Shown: piece after piece, positions 12,463 through 19,764 of the stretch
How positions within the stretch are numbered: the first letter of the stretch is position 1
How the letters are laid out: every line of letters starts with the position of its first letter
DNA from: Aquipuribacter sp051216895
GTDB lineage: Bacteria > Actinomycetota > Actinomycetes > Actinomycetales > JBBAYJ01
DNA length: 64,000 nucleotides
Assembly (NCBI RefSeq): GCF_051216895.1
Contig: NZ_JBPKAO010000007.1
Span: forward strand, 62,001 to 126,000
Reading direction: 5' to 3'
Notes under the pieces: generated by a model
Database searches by the model: none
Seen by the model: only the letters and a program-made list of their open reading frames with translations
What the model was told of the DNA's origin: nothing
Program-made: the position numbers and the translations under genes

Positions 12463-13029
12463 CTACTCCTGGGTGAGACGACGGGCCTGGGAGGCCCACG
12501 CGGACAGCGTGGGGGAGCGCCGCAGGCCCGCGGCCTCCAGCGCGACGACCAGGGTGGCGTCGTCGGTGGCGGCCAACCGGTCGAGGCCGTCGATGCCCGC
12601 GGCGACCAGCGCCTCGGCGCTGCGCCGTCCGATCCCGGAGACGCGCTGGAGCTCCTCCGAGGCCGCCGACGCCGCCGCCGAGGGCTGGACCGGCTCTGCG
12701 ACCGCCGTGGGGGAACCGGCCGGCACGGGCTCGGCCGGCACGGGCTCGACGGGTGCGGGTTCGACGGGTGCGGGCTCGACGGGTGCGGGTTCGACGGGTG
12801 GGGCCGCAGCCACGTCGACCCGTCCGCTCGCGGGCGCCGGGGTCGGGGGGCGCGCGGTGGTGCCGGGACCGGGTCGCGCCTCCGCCGGGAAGGCCGGCAG
12901 CGCCGGGGCCCGTCGCCGCAGCGCGAACCAGGCCCCGGTGAGGACCGCGAGCACCGCCATCAGCACGGGCAGCAGCCGAACCCGTCGGCGTGCAGGTGCG
13001 GGCTCGGCCTGGGTGTCCGTCGTGGGCAT
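12463..13029 (-). CDS. membrane-anchored helix-hairpin-helix protein with PAPVE repeats
   Basis: A 188-residue protein in three parts: a basic N-terminus with one membrane segment (about residues 20-38), a Pro/Glu/Val/Ala linker with repeated PAPVE/PVPAE pentapeptides (about 75-105), and a C-terminal helical domain (about 122-188) with SGIGRRSAEALVAAGI. That motif resembles the helix-hairpin-helix/DUF4332 type seen in DNA-binding and in poorly known proteins. The linker is encoded by 15-bp repeats near 12733-12800, a place where length variation between strains is likely. The function is unknown. Confidence 0.65.
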   Translation of the reverse strand: MPTTDTQAEPAPARRRVRLLPVLMAVLAVLTGAWFALRRRAPALPAFPAEARPGPGTTARPPTPAPASGRVDVAAAPPVEPAPVEPAPVEPAPVEPVPAEPVPAGSPTAVAEPVQPSAAASAASEELQRVSGIGRRSAEALVAAGIDGLDRLAATDDATLVVALEAAGLRRSPTLSAWASQARRLTQE

Positions 13030-13041
13030 CGGCGAATGTTC

Positions 13042-14328
13042 TCAGAATCCCTGGACGGTGCCCAGTGCGACCGGGCTGACGCGTGACATCTGCTCCAGAC
13101 GTCGCACGGCCCCGCTGGTGTGCTCGTCGAGACGGCCGGCGGCGTGCAGCAACGGCAGGTCCAGCACGCCGGTGAGGACCGCGGGCAGCGACTGCACCGG
13201 CAGCGTGACGTCGGCGGTCCGGGTGGTGCGGCGGACCTCCGCGTCACCGGTCTCACCGACCGACACCTCCCAGCGGCCCGCCGCGGGTCCGTCGGGGTCC
13301 ACGACCTCCAGGACGACGTCACCGGGGCCGGACCAGCTACGGCCGGCCAGCGCGGCCGAGGGGTCCAGGACGCGCCACCAGTGCCCGTCGACGGCCGACG
13401 TCACCCGCACCGCCCGGGGGTCGGCGGTCAGGTGCGGCAGCAGCTCGCCGTGGCCGCGGTGCTCGGCCACGAGCGTGCTGACCAGGTCCAGGTCGACGCA
13501 GAACCGCCAGAGGGCGGCCAGCACCTCGGGCGTGGCGCCGACCAGGTCGTCGACGCTGGCCTTGTTGCGGGGGGCGCCGTCGGTCCAGCGCATCTCCAGG
13601 CGGAGACGGACGTAGCCGTCCACCGTCCCGTCGGGGGCGAGGTGCACCGCCCGCAGCCGCGGCCCGTCCGGCTTGGGGGTGGGCGCGACCCGCTCCAGCA
13701 GCCGGAGCCAGCCGATGTCGCCGCGACCGACCGCCCCCGGCATCCGGCGCCGCGCGGCGTCGAACAGCGCCGGGCCCACCGCGGCGAGCTCGTCGTCGTC
13801 CGACAGCCGCATCCGGCCCGCCCCCACCGGGGCCCCGGCCTGCCAGATCGCCGCCGCGCGGGTGTCGACGGTCAGGTCGTGCACCCGGGTGGCGACCCCG
13901 AAGCCGTACCGGCCGTAGATGGCGGCCTCGCTGGCGAACAGGCTGGACACCACGGCACCGGAGTCCGCGGCGTGGCGCAGGCTGTCGCGCATCAACCGGG
14001 TGAGCAGGCCCCGTCGGCGGTGGGTCGGGGCCACGGCCACCGTGCTGACGAGGTCGGTGGGCAGCGTGCGAGGGGCGTCGGCGTGACCCGTCAGCGCGCC
14101 CCCGGGCACGGCGCTGTCACCGGGCCAGCTGCGGAATGTCGCCACCCACCGGCCGTCGTCGCGCACCCCGGTGAGGCGGTGCGCGCGGTAGGTGTCGCGG
14201 ACCGCGTCCACCTCCTCGGTCGTGGCCGCCGGCAGGGCGAAGACGCCGGCGAACGTGTTCCGCCAGACGACGAGGTCCTCGCCGTCGACGTCGGGGCTCT
14301 CGATGGCCAGGTCCGCAAGTCCGCTCAC
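13042..14328 (-). CDS. Eis-like GNAT acetyltransferase
   Basis: A 428-residue protein with the tripartite layout of the Eis family: an N-terminal GNAT fold with acetyl-CoA loop VAVAPTHRRRGLLTRLM, a second degenerate GNAT region, and a C-terminal sterol-carrier-like domain. It ends in a free Phe carboxylate (TVQGF), which acts as general base in characterised Eis enzymes. Mycobacterial Eis acetylates amines of aminoglycosides and proteins; the substrate here is unknown. GTG 14328 gives a normal N-terminus (SGLADLAIESP). It is followed closely by a membrane-protein gene in the same direction. Confidence 0.85.
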   Translation of the reverse strand: MSGLADLAIESPDVDGEDLVVWRNTFAGVFALPAATTEEVDAVRDTYRAHRLTGVRDDGRWVATFRSWPGDSAVPGGALTGHADAPRTLPTDLVSTVAVAPTHRRRGLLTRLMRDSLRHAADSGAVVSSLFASEAAIYGRYGFGVATRVHDLTVDTRAAAIWQAGAPVGAGRMRLSDDDELAAVGPALFDAARRRMPGAVGRGDIGWLRLLERVAPTPKPDGPRLRAVHLAPDGTVDGYVRLRLEMRWTDGAPRNKASVDDLVGATPEVLAALWRFCVDLDLVSTLVAEHRGHGELLPHLTADPRAVRVTSAVDGHWWRVLDPSAALAGRSWSGPGDVVLEVVDPDGPAAGRWEVSVGETGDAEVRRTTRTADVTLPVQSLPAVLTGVLDLPLLHAAGRLDEHTSGAVRRLEQMSRVSPVALGTVQGF

Positions 14329-14339
14329 GGGACCTGAGG

Positions 14340-14966
14340 CTAGGGGGCCGGGCTGACGGGCGACGAGCGTGTTCCGTCCGGCAGGTCCCCGGTGAGGACG
14401 ACGACGTCGGCGCTGCGCTCCGGGCGCTCCGCGGCCAGGTACGCCTCCTCCTGGTCCGCCCAACGGCGCCAGTGCGGGGCGTAGGAGTCCCCGTCGCGAG
14501 CCATCGCCCGCCCGTGGCGGACCGGTTCCGGGGCCTCCAACCAGACCAGCAGGTCCACCAGGGAGCGCGAGGTCCGGCTGCCGGAGCCAACGCCCTCCAC
14601 CAGGACGACCTCCGAGGGTCGGACCTCGACCTGCGGCCCGGGCCGGTCGCGCACCCAGCTCCAGGACGGGTACTGCGCGCTGAGACCGGCGCGCAACCGG
14701 GGGAGCAGCTGCTCGCCGAGACACGCCGACGCGGCCGCCAGGCCGTCCCAGCCGGGGTAGACGTGGTCCAGGTGCAGCACCGTGACGGCGACACCGCCGT
14801 CACGCAGCTCCCGGGTCAGCCGCCGGGCCAGCGTGGTCTTGCCGCTGCCGCTGCGGCCGTCCAGCGCGACGACGACCGGAGCCCCTGGCGGCCGGACGGC
14901 CAGCGTCGTCCGGACCCGGGCCGCCAGGTGCGCGACCGCGTCCGTCGTCGTCAACCGGTCAGCCAC
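14340..14966 (-). CDS. uridine-kinase-like P-loop protein
   Basis: A protein of about 208 residues with Walker A VALDGRSGSGKTT near residue 34, a Walker-B-like VVLVEGVG, and LHLDHVYPGWDG resembling the substrate-binding DDFY loop of uridine/panthothenate kinases. It probably phosphorylates a small molecule, but the substrate cannot be read from the sequence. GTG 14966 is chosen; a start at 15008 would add 14 residues. It ends 11 bases before the Eis-like gene in the same direction, so the two may be cotranscribed. Confidence 0.75.
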   Translation of the reverse strand: MADRLTTTDAVAHLAARVRTTLAVRPPGAPVVVALDGRSGSGKTTLARRLTRELRDGGVAVTVLHLDHVYPGWDGLAAASACLGEQLLPRLRAGLSAQYPSWSWVRDRPGPQVEVRPSEVVLVEGVGSGSRTSRSLVDLLVWLEAPEPVRHGRAMARDGDSYAPHWRRWADQEEAYLAAERPERSADVVVLTGDLPDGTRSSPVSPAP

Positions 14967-15040
14967 GACGCACGGACCCGACGTCGCCGTGGCCCGGGGC
15001 CCCGGCACGGGGACCGCGCGCGGCCCGGGATACTGGCGCC

Positions 15041-15427
15041 GTGATCGATGCCGTCGTGGTGGTGCTGGCCGCAGGGGCGACCGTGCTGACGGTCTGGGGC
15101 CTGGTGTCCGCCCGCCGGGGCTCTGCCCCCGGTCGGGCGATGCTCGGGACCGCGGTGGGCCTGGAGCTGCTGCTGCTCCTGCAGGCCGTGGTGGCCACGG
15201 TGCTCATCCTCTCCGGGCAGGCGCCGGTCGGCTCGATGGTGCTGTTCGTGTCGTACCTGGGGACCGTCGTCGCCGTCCTGCCGCTCGCGGTGTGGTGGGC
15301 GATGTCGGAGCGCGACCGGTGGTCCTCCGCGGTGGTGGCCGTCGCCGCCTTCACCGTCGCGGCGATGGTGCTGCGGCTGTGGGACGTGTGGCGCGGCGGG
15401 GTGCAGATCGGTGGCCCCGGTGCGTGA
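15041..15427 (+). CDS. small four-helix membrane protein
   Basis: A 128-residue protein, almost entirely hydrophobic, with about four membrane segments (near 3-20, 32-58, 65-85 and 95-112). No motif identifies its family and no function is assigned. A GATACT box at 15029-15034 ends seven bases before GTG 15041, without a Shine-Dalgarno sequence, which is the leaderless pattern seen elsewhere in this window. It converges with the PPOX gene after a 4-base gap. Confidence 0.65.
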   Translation: MIDAVVVVLAAGATVLTVWGLVSARRGSAPGRAMLGTAVGLELLLLLQAVVATVLILSGQAPVGSMVLFVSYLGTVVAVLPLAVWWAMSERDRWSSAVVAVAAFTVAAMVLRLWDVWRGGVQIGGPGA

Positions 15428-15431
15428 CGGC

Positions 15432-15866
15432 TCAGGGCGCGGCCGGTCGGTCGTCGGCCGCGCCGTCGGCGGGAACGTCGCGGACGACCAGGCCGGCCGG
15501 TCCGCCGCGCCCGGTCGCGAACCGGGCGCCGAAGGCGTACAGCGCGTACTTCCAGCCGTACTTGCGGTGCAGCGCCGCCTCCAGGCGGGGCAGCAGGTCG
15601 CCGTCCACCGCGACGGCGACCCCGTCGACGGGCCCCCCACGGGGGTTGCCGCGGGCGTCGCAGGCCGTCAGCGTGACCGCCGGCGTGTTGCGCACCCGAC
15701 GGACCTTCCAGGAGTCGGCCGGGGTGTGGACCACGAGCACGTCGCCGTCGGGCGCTGCCCACACGGGCGTCGGCTTGGCCCGGCCGTCCTTGGTGTAGGT
15801 CGTCAGCAGCAGGTACTCGCAGCCGGCGAGGTCGTGGACCGAGGCCGGGTTCACGGTGTCCACCAT
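15432..15866 (-). CDS. PPOX-class F420-dependent or flavin-binding protein
   Basis: A 144-residue split-barrel protein of the pyridoxamine-phosphate-oxidase-like superfamily. Seen are LLLTTYTKDGRAKPTPVWAAPDGD near the N-terminus and VRRVRNTPAVTLTACDARG in the middle, typical of the actinobacterial F420-binding subgroup. The presence of fbiC in this window makes F420 available, but whether the cofactor is F420, FMN or heme is inference. A TACCCT box ends seven bases before ATG 15866, suggesting a leaderless transcript. Confidence 0.78.
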   Translation of the reverse strand: MVDTVNPASVHDLAGCEYLLLTTYTKDGRAKPTPVWAAPDGDVLVVHTPADSWKVRRVRNTPAVTLTACDARGNPRGGPVDGVAVAVDGDLLPRLEAALHRKYGWKYALYAFGARFATGRGGPAGLVVRDVPADGAADDRPAAP

Positions 15867-15883
15867 CCGCCCAGGGTAGGCCG

Positions 15884-16312
15884 GTGGTGAACGGGGCGCC
15901 GCAGGTGCGGGCGGGGTCCGGCGGCGCCCGGGCGACCCGCAGCGGCTTCGGCAAGGTGCTGGTGGTGCTGTACGCGGTGTTCGCCGTGGGGGCGACGAGC
16001 CGGGCCGTGTTCCAGGTCAGCACCAAGCTCGAGGAGGCGCCGCTGGCCTACGGGCTGTCCGGGGCGGCGGCGGTGGTCTACGTGGTCGCCACCGTCGCGC
16101 TGGTGGTGGACCGGGCATGGGCCCGCCGGGTCGCCTGGGCCGCCCTGACGTTCGAGGCGGTCGGCGTGCTGGTCATCGGCACCTTCAGCCTGCTGCGTCC
16201 CGAGCTGTTCCCCGAGCCCACCGTGTGGTCGGACTACGGCCTGGGGTACCTGCTCATCCCGCTCGTCCTGCCGTTCGTCGGGTTGTGGTGGCTGCACCGG
16301 ACCCGGTCCTGA
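15884..16312 (+). CDS. conserved four-helix integral membrane protein
   Basis: A 142-residue protein with four predicted membrane segments (about 24-42, 55-78, 84-105, 120-137). It begins GFGKVLVVLYAVFAVGATSR and ends LWWLHRTRS, a layout of a common actinobacterial small membrane protein family of unknown function. It lies divergent to the PPOX gene with only 17 bases between starts and is followed after 22 bases by an MFS gene in the same direction. Confidence 0.72.
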   Translation: MVNGAPQVRAGSGGARATRSGFGKVLVVLYAVFAVGATSRAVFQVSTKLEEAPLAYGLSGAAAVVYVVATVALVVDRAWARRVAWAALTFEAVGVLVIGTFSLLRPELFPEPTVWSDYGLGYLLIPLVLPFVGLWWLHRTRS

Positions 16313-16334
16313 CCGCGGGACCGGGGCCCGGACG

Positions 16335-17528
16335 GTGAGCCCGGCGCGGGCGCGCTGGGCCGTCGGCACGCTCTTCCTGACCAACGGCGCGCTCATCGCC
16401 AACGTCGTGCCGCGCTACCCGGACCTGGTGGAGCGGCTCGACCTCAGCGGGAGGGCGCTGGGGGGCGCCGTCGGTGCCTACGGTGCCGGGGCCCTGGTCC
16501 TGGGGCTGGCGGCCGGGCCCCTGGTCCACCGGTTCGGGTCGGCCCGGGTGTCGCTGGGGGCCGTGCTGCTCGCCTCGGCCAACCTGGGCCTGGTCGGCGT
16601 CGCGGGCAGCTGGGCCGTGCTGGCCTCGGCGCTGCTGCTGGCCGGAGCGGTGGACGCGGTCGCCGACGTCGCGGAGAACACGCACGGCCTGCGGGTGGAG
16701 CGGGCCCTGGGCCGGTCCGTGCTCAACACCATGCACGCGTTGTGGAGCGTGGGCGCCGTGATCGGTGGCTCGGTGGGCAGCGCCGCCGCGGCCCTGCAGG
16801 TGCCGGTGGCCGTGCACCTGCCCGTCGCCGGTCTGGTGCTCGCCCTCGTCGGCTGCGTCGCGTACCGGTTCCTGCTGCCCGGTCCCGACCGGGAGCCCCC
16901 CACCCCGGGCCCCGGCTCCGCCCCCGTCCCTCGGCTCGCCTGGAGGAGCAGCGTCCCCCTGCTGCTGGCCCTGGGTCTGGTGGCCTCCACCGCCCAACTG
17001 ATGGAGGAGACGACGGCGACCTGGAGCGCCCTGTACCTGCGGGGCGAGCTGGAGGCCGGGGCCGGCGTGGCGGGGCTCGGCTTCGTGGCGCTGCAGTCCG
17101 CCCAGATCGTCGGGCGGCTGCTGGGCGACCCCGCCGTCACGCGGTGGGGCGACGTGGCCGTCGCCCGGGCCGGGGGGTGCCTGGCGCTGCTCGCCATGGG
17201 ACCCGGTCTGCTGCTGGCGGAGCGGCTCGGCGTCGCGGCCGCGGTGACGGCGTTCGCCCTCGTCGGGCTGGGTATCGGCACCGTGATCCCCTCGGCCATG
17301 CGGCGGGCGGACGAGCTGCCCGGGCTCAGACCGGGGACCGGCCTCACCCTGGCCAGCACCGTGCTGCGGGTGGTCGTGACCGTGGCCCCGCTGCTGCTGG
17401 GCGTGGTGGCCGACGCGCGCGGGCTCGTGGCCGTCCTGGCGGTCATCCCGGGCGCCGCGCTGGTGCTCGTCCTCACGGCCGGGGTGCTGGGACCGGCCCC
17501 CACGACCGGCCGCTCCCACGATCGCTGA
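16335..17528 (+). CDS. MFS transporter
   Basis: A 397-residue major-facilitator protein with 11-12 predicted helices. The loop between helices 2 and 3 carries GPLVHRFGSARV, a variant of the MFS A-motif. The substrate is not identifiable; the length and short loops fit the YbjJ-like subgroup of drug/sugar efflux carriers. It is cotranscribed with the small membrane protein upstream (22-base gap). An ArsR-type regulator starts 39 bases after its stop but seems to have its own promoter. Confidence 0.85.
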   Translation: MSPARARWAVGTLFLTNGALIANVVPRYPDLVERLDLSGRALGGAVGAYGAGALVLGLAAGPLVHRFGSARVSLGAVLLASANLGLVGVAGSWAVLASALLLAGAVDAVADVAENTHGLRVERALGRSVLNTMHALWSVGAVIGGSVGSAAAALQVPVAVHLPVAGLVLALVGCVAYRFLLPGPDREPPTPGPGSAPVPRLAWRSSVPLLLALGLVASTAQLMEETTATWSALYLRGELEAGAGVAGLGFVALQSAQIVGRLLGDPAVTRWGDVAVARAGGCLALLAMGPGLLLAERLGVAAAVTAFALVGLGIGTVIPSAMRRADELPGLRPGTGLTLASTVLRVVVTVAPLLLGVVADARGLVAVLAVIPGAALVLVLTAGVLGPAPTTGRSHDR

Positions 17529-17543
17529 GTACTTCCCGATCGC

Positions 17544-17559
17544 GTAACCTTGTGGTTAC
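17544..17559 (+). promoter_or_regulatory. palindromic operator before the ArsR-type gene
   Basis: GTAACC-TTGT-GGTTAC is a perfect 6-bp inverted repeat 8 bases before the ArsR-like start codon. ArsR-family repressors bind such dyads over their own promoters. The possible -10 (TTACAT, 17556-17561) overlaps the right arm, so binding would block RNA polymerase. The assignment to this regulator is inferred from position. Confidence 0.6.
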
Positions 17560-17567
17560 ATAAAAGG

Positions 17568-17972
17568 ATGGACGCGTTCGACGGACTCTCCGACCCGGTC
17601 CGCCGGGACCTGCTCCGACGACTCGTGGCAGGCCCGGCCCGGGCGGGCGACCTCGCGACCGGGCACGGGATCAGCCGACCGGCCGTCAGCCGTCACCTGC
17701 GTGTCCTCGCCGAGTCGGGTCTGGTGCAGGCCCGTACCCGCGGCCGTGAGCGCTGGTTCGGGCTGCGGGGCGGAGGGGCCGCCCCGGTCCAGGCCCTGCT
17801 CGACGAGCTCGCCCACGCCGCTCCGGCGTGGGAGCGGGGGAGCGGACCCACCGAGGAGCAGCTCATGGCCCTGGACACCGAGGTCCGACGCACCACCCGC
17901 GACCGAGCGGCCGCCCAGTCGGCTCAGACAGCCCAGACACATCAGCCCACCAGCACCCAGGAGAGCGCATGA
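17568..17972 (+). CDS. ArsR-family transcriptional regulator
   Basis: A 134-residue winged-helix protein with LSDPVRRDLLRRLVAGPARAGDLA and the recognition-helix region SRPAVSRHLRVLAESGLV. No metal-binding Cys pair is visible, so it belongs with the non-metal ArsR members that regulate an adjacent SRPBCC gene. ATG 17568 follows AAAAGG and the palindrome at 17544-17559. The stop overlaps the next gene's start (ATGA). The C-terminal tail, rich in Gln and Thr, is probably disordered. Confidence 0.88.
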   Translation: MDAFDGLSDPVRRDLLRRLVAGPARAGDLATGHGISRPAVSRHLRVLAESGLVQARTRGRERWFGLRGGGAAPVQALLDELAHAAPAWERGSGPTEEQLMALDTEVRRTTRDRAAAQSAQTAQTHQPTSTQESA

Positions 17973-18481
17973 GCCCACGACCCACCGGCCGACTCGAGGC
18001 CCGGGACTTCGGCGAGGCGGTGGTCCTCGACCGCACCTTCCGCGCCCCGGTGGGCGACGTCTGGGCCGCCGTGACCGAGCCCGCGCGGATGCAGCGCTGG
18101 ATCGGGACCTGGACCGGGGACCCGACCACCGGCGGGGTCGTGTTCCGGATGACCGCCGAGGGGGAGGACGCCGGTGACGAGCCCGTCACCATCCACGAGT
18201 GCACGCCTCCCCGCCTGCTGCGGGTGACGACCCGGACCGCCGACGGCGCCCAGGAGTGGCAGCTGGAGCTGCGCCTGGTCGAGGCCGACGGTGTGACGAC
18301 CCTGACCTTCGCGCAGTCCACGGCCGGCGAGGTCCCGGTGGACAGCGTCGGACCCGGCTGGGAGTACTACCTGGACCGCCTGGTGACGGACCTGGACGGC
18401 GGGGACGTCTCGACCCTCGACTGGGACCGCGACTACTACCCCGCGATGAAGGAGCACTACGCCCGTCTGGTCGACCGCTGA
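17969..18481 (+). CDS. SRPBCC-family (AHSA1-like) protein
   Basis: A 170-residue START-like ligand-binding protein. The N-terminal FRAPVGDVWAAVTEPARMQRWIG is the typical opening of the AHSA1/SRPBCC group, and the C-terminal helix ends WEYYLDRLVTDL. Ligand is unknown. It overlaps the ArsR gene by 4 bases and has AGGAGA at 17959-17964; this two-gene arrangement is common, and the regulator probably controls both genes. Confidence 0.85.
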   Translation: MSPRPTGRLEARDFGEAVVLDRTFRAPVGDVWAAVTEPARMQRWIGTWTGDPTTGGVVFRMTAEGEDAGDEPVTIHECTPPRLLRVTTRTADGAQEWQLELRLVEADGVTTLTFAQSTAGEVPVDSVGPGWEYYLDRLVTDLDGGDVSTLDWDRDYYPAMKEHYARLVDR

Positions 18482-18518
18482 GCACGGTGGTGCGTCGCGC
18501 CCGCGGCCTCGGCGTGCG

Positions 18519-19598
18519 TCAGGGGCCGACGACCACGTCGACGCCGTTGCGCCCCGCCCACTTGACCTCGTAGAGCGGCTCGTCGGCGCGCGCCAGCAGC
18601 CGCATGACGAAGTCCTCGCCGTCGTCGACCCGGGTGGGCGTCAGGCAGGCACCGCCCACGCTCACCGTGACCGGGGGGTCGGTGGGCGCAGCGGCGACGG
18701 TGGCCCTGAGCCGCTCGCCCGCCGCGGCGAGGTCGTCGGAGCCCCCGCAGACCAGCAGGACGCAGAACTCCTCGCCGCCGATCCGGGCCACCACGTCACC
18801 GTCCCGGGCGACCTCGAGGACGGCTCGCGCCAGCACCCGCAGGACCTCGTCACCGGCCAGGTGACCGTGCACGTCGTTGACCGCCTTGAACCGGTCGACG
18901 TCCATCAGCAGCACGCCCACGAGGTGCCCGCCGGCGGCGGCGCGGGCCACGAGCCCGCGTGAGGCGACGGCCAGGCCGTACCGGTTGAGCAGCCCGGTCA
19001 GGTGGTCGTGCTGGGCGACCCGGTCGGTGTCCAGGACGTCCCGCTCGAGCCGTCGCCGGAACCCGAAGAACAGCACCAGCCCCGGGACCACGCCGAGCAC
19101 GGTGACCGTCACGGTCGTCAGCAGCAGAGTCGCCCCGGTGGTCCCCTGACCCGCGAGCAGCAGGGCCACCGAGACGCTGGAGCCGACCGCCACGACGGCC
19201 AGCGCGGTCCCGCTCAGGTGGGTGGCGGCGTTGACGACCACGAGCGCCACGGTGACGAAGCAGGCCGCCAGCACCCCCAGCTCGTCCGTGCTGGTCCCGA
19301 GCACCACCATGATGACGAGCGCCTCGACGAGCTGGGCCCCCAGCGCGAGGGGTCCCACGCGGCCCTGCACCAGGGCCAGCAGCCCGAAGGCGGCGAACGA
19401 CACGACGCAGGCGAGGACCCAGGTGCTCCGCTCGGGGCGGAAGACGTCCCCGAGCGCCAGCAGGACCACCAGGACCGCGGGGAACGCCACCCCGGCCGCG
19501 ATGCTCTGCCAGGCCAGCGGCTCCACCCGGCCCAGGTGCCGGCGCAACCGACCGGGCCCCGCGGGGGGCGGGACGGTGCGTGTCGGGGGAGTCCTCAC
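18519..19598 (-). CDS. membrane-anchored diguanylate cyclase
   Basis: A 359-residue protein with about six membrane helices (residues 30-180) and a C-terminal GGDEF domain that makes c-di-GMP from two GTP. The active-site motif is GGEEF at 274-278; DVDRFKAVNDVHGH gives the substrate-binding Asn and metal-binding Asp. An RxxD product-inhibition site (RDGD) lies five residues before GGEEF, so feedback inhibition is expected. There is no EAL domain. GTG 19598 is used; the N-terminal Pro-rich start is not decisive. It is divergent to argG. Confidence 0.88.
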   Translation of the reverse strand: MRTPPTRTVPPPAGPGRLRRHLGRVEPLAWQSIAAGVAFPAVLVVLLALGDVFRPERSTWVLACVVSFAAFGLLALVQGRVGPLALGAQLVEALVIMVVLGTSTDELGVLAACFVTVALVVVNAATHLSGTALAVVAVGSSVSVALLLAGQGTTGATLLLTTVTVTVLGVVPGLVLFFGFRRRLERDVLDTDRVAQHDHLTGLLNRYGLAVASRGLVARAAAGGHLVGVLLMDVDRFKAVNDVHGHLAGDEVLRVLARAVLEVARDGDVVARIGGEEFCVLLVCGGSDDLAAAGERLRATVAAAPTDPPVTVSVGGACLTPTRVDDGEDFVMRLLARADEPLYEVKWAGRNGVDVVVGP

Positions 19599-19729
19599 AG
19601 GAGTGACATCGGCTCGTCACCCCCCGGACCTGAAGCAGCGGGCTCCCGACGTCACGCCGCTGGTGCGCCGGCCCTTGAGCTCGACCCCGGGGTGGCCGAC
19701 GCGTTCCGGTAGAGCGCGGACCCGACGTT

Positions 19730-19758
19730 TTGCATATCTATGCATCCGCCTGGATACT
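19730..19758 (+). promoter_or_regulatory. argG promoter (-35 TTGCAT, -10 GATACT)
   Basis: TTGCAT at 19730-19735 and GATACT at 19753-19758 are separated by 17 bases, an ideal spacing. The expected start of transcription, seven bases after the -10, is the A of the argG ATG at 19765, so the message would have no leader. There is no Shine-Dalgarno sequence before this ATG. The -35 lies inside the ARG box. Confidence 0.6.
19731..19744 (+). promoter_or_regulatory. ARG box (ArgR operator)
   Basis: TGCATA-TC-TATGCA is a perfect dyad and matches the core of the ARG boxes bound by the hexameric arginine repressor in actinomycetes and enterobacteria. It overlaps the -35 of the argG promoter, so ArgR with arginine should block transcription. 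The argR gene is not in the window. Confidence 0.7.
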
Positions 19759-19764
19759 GCTCCC

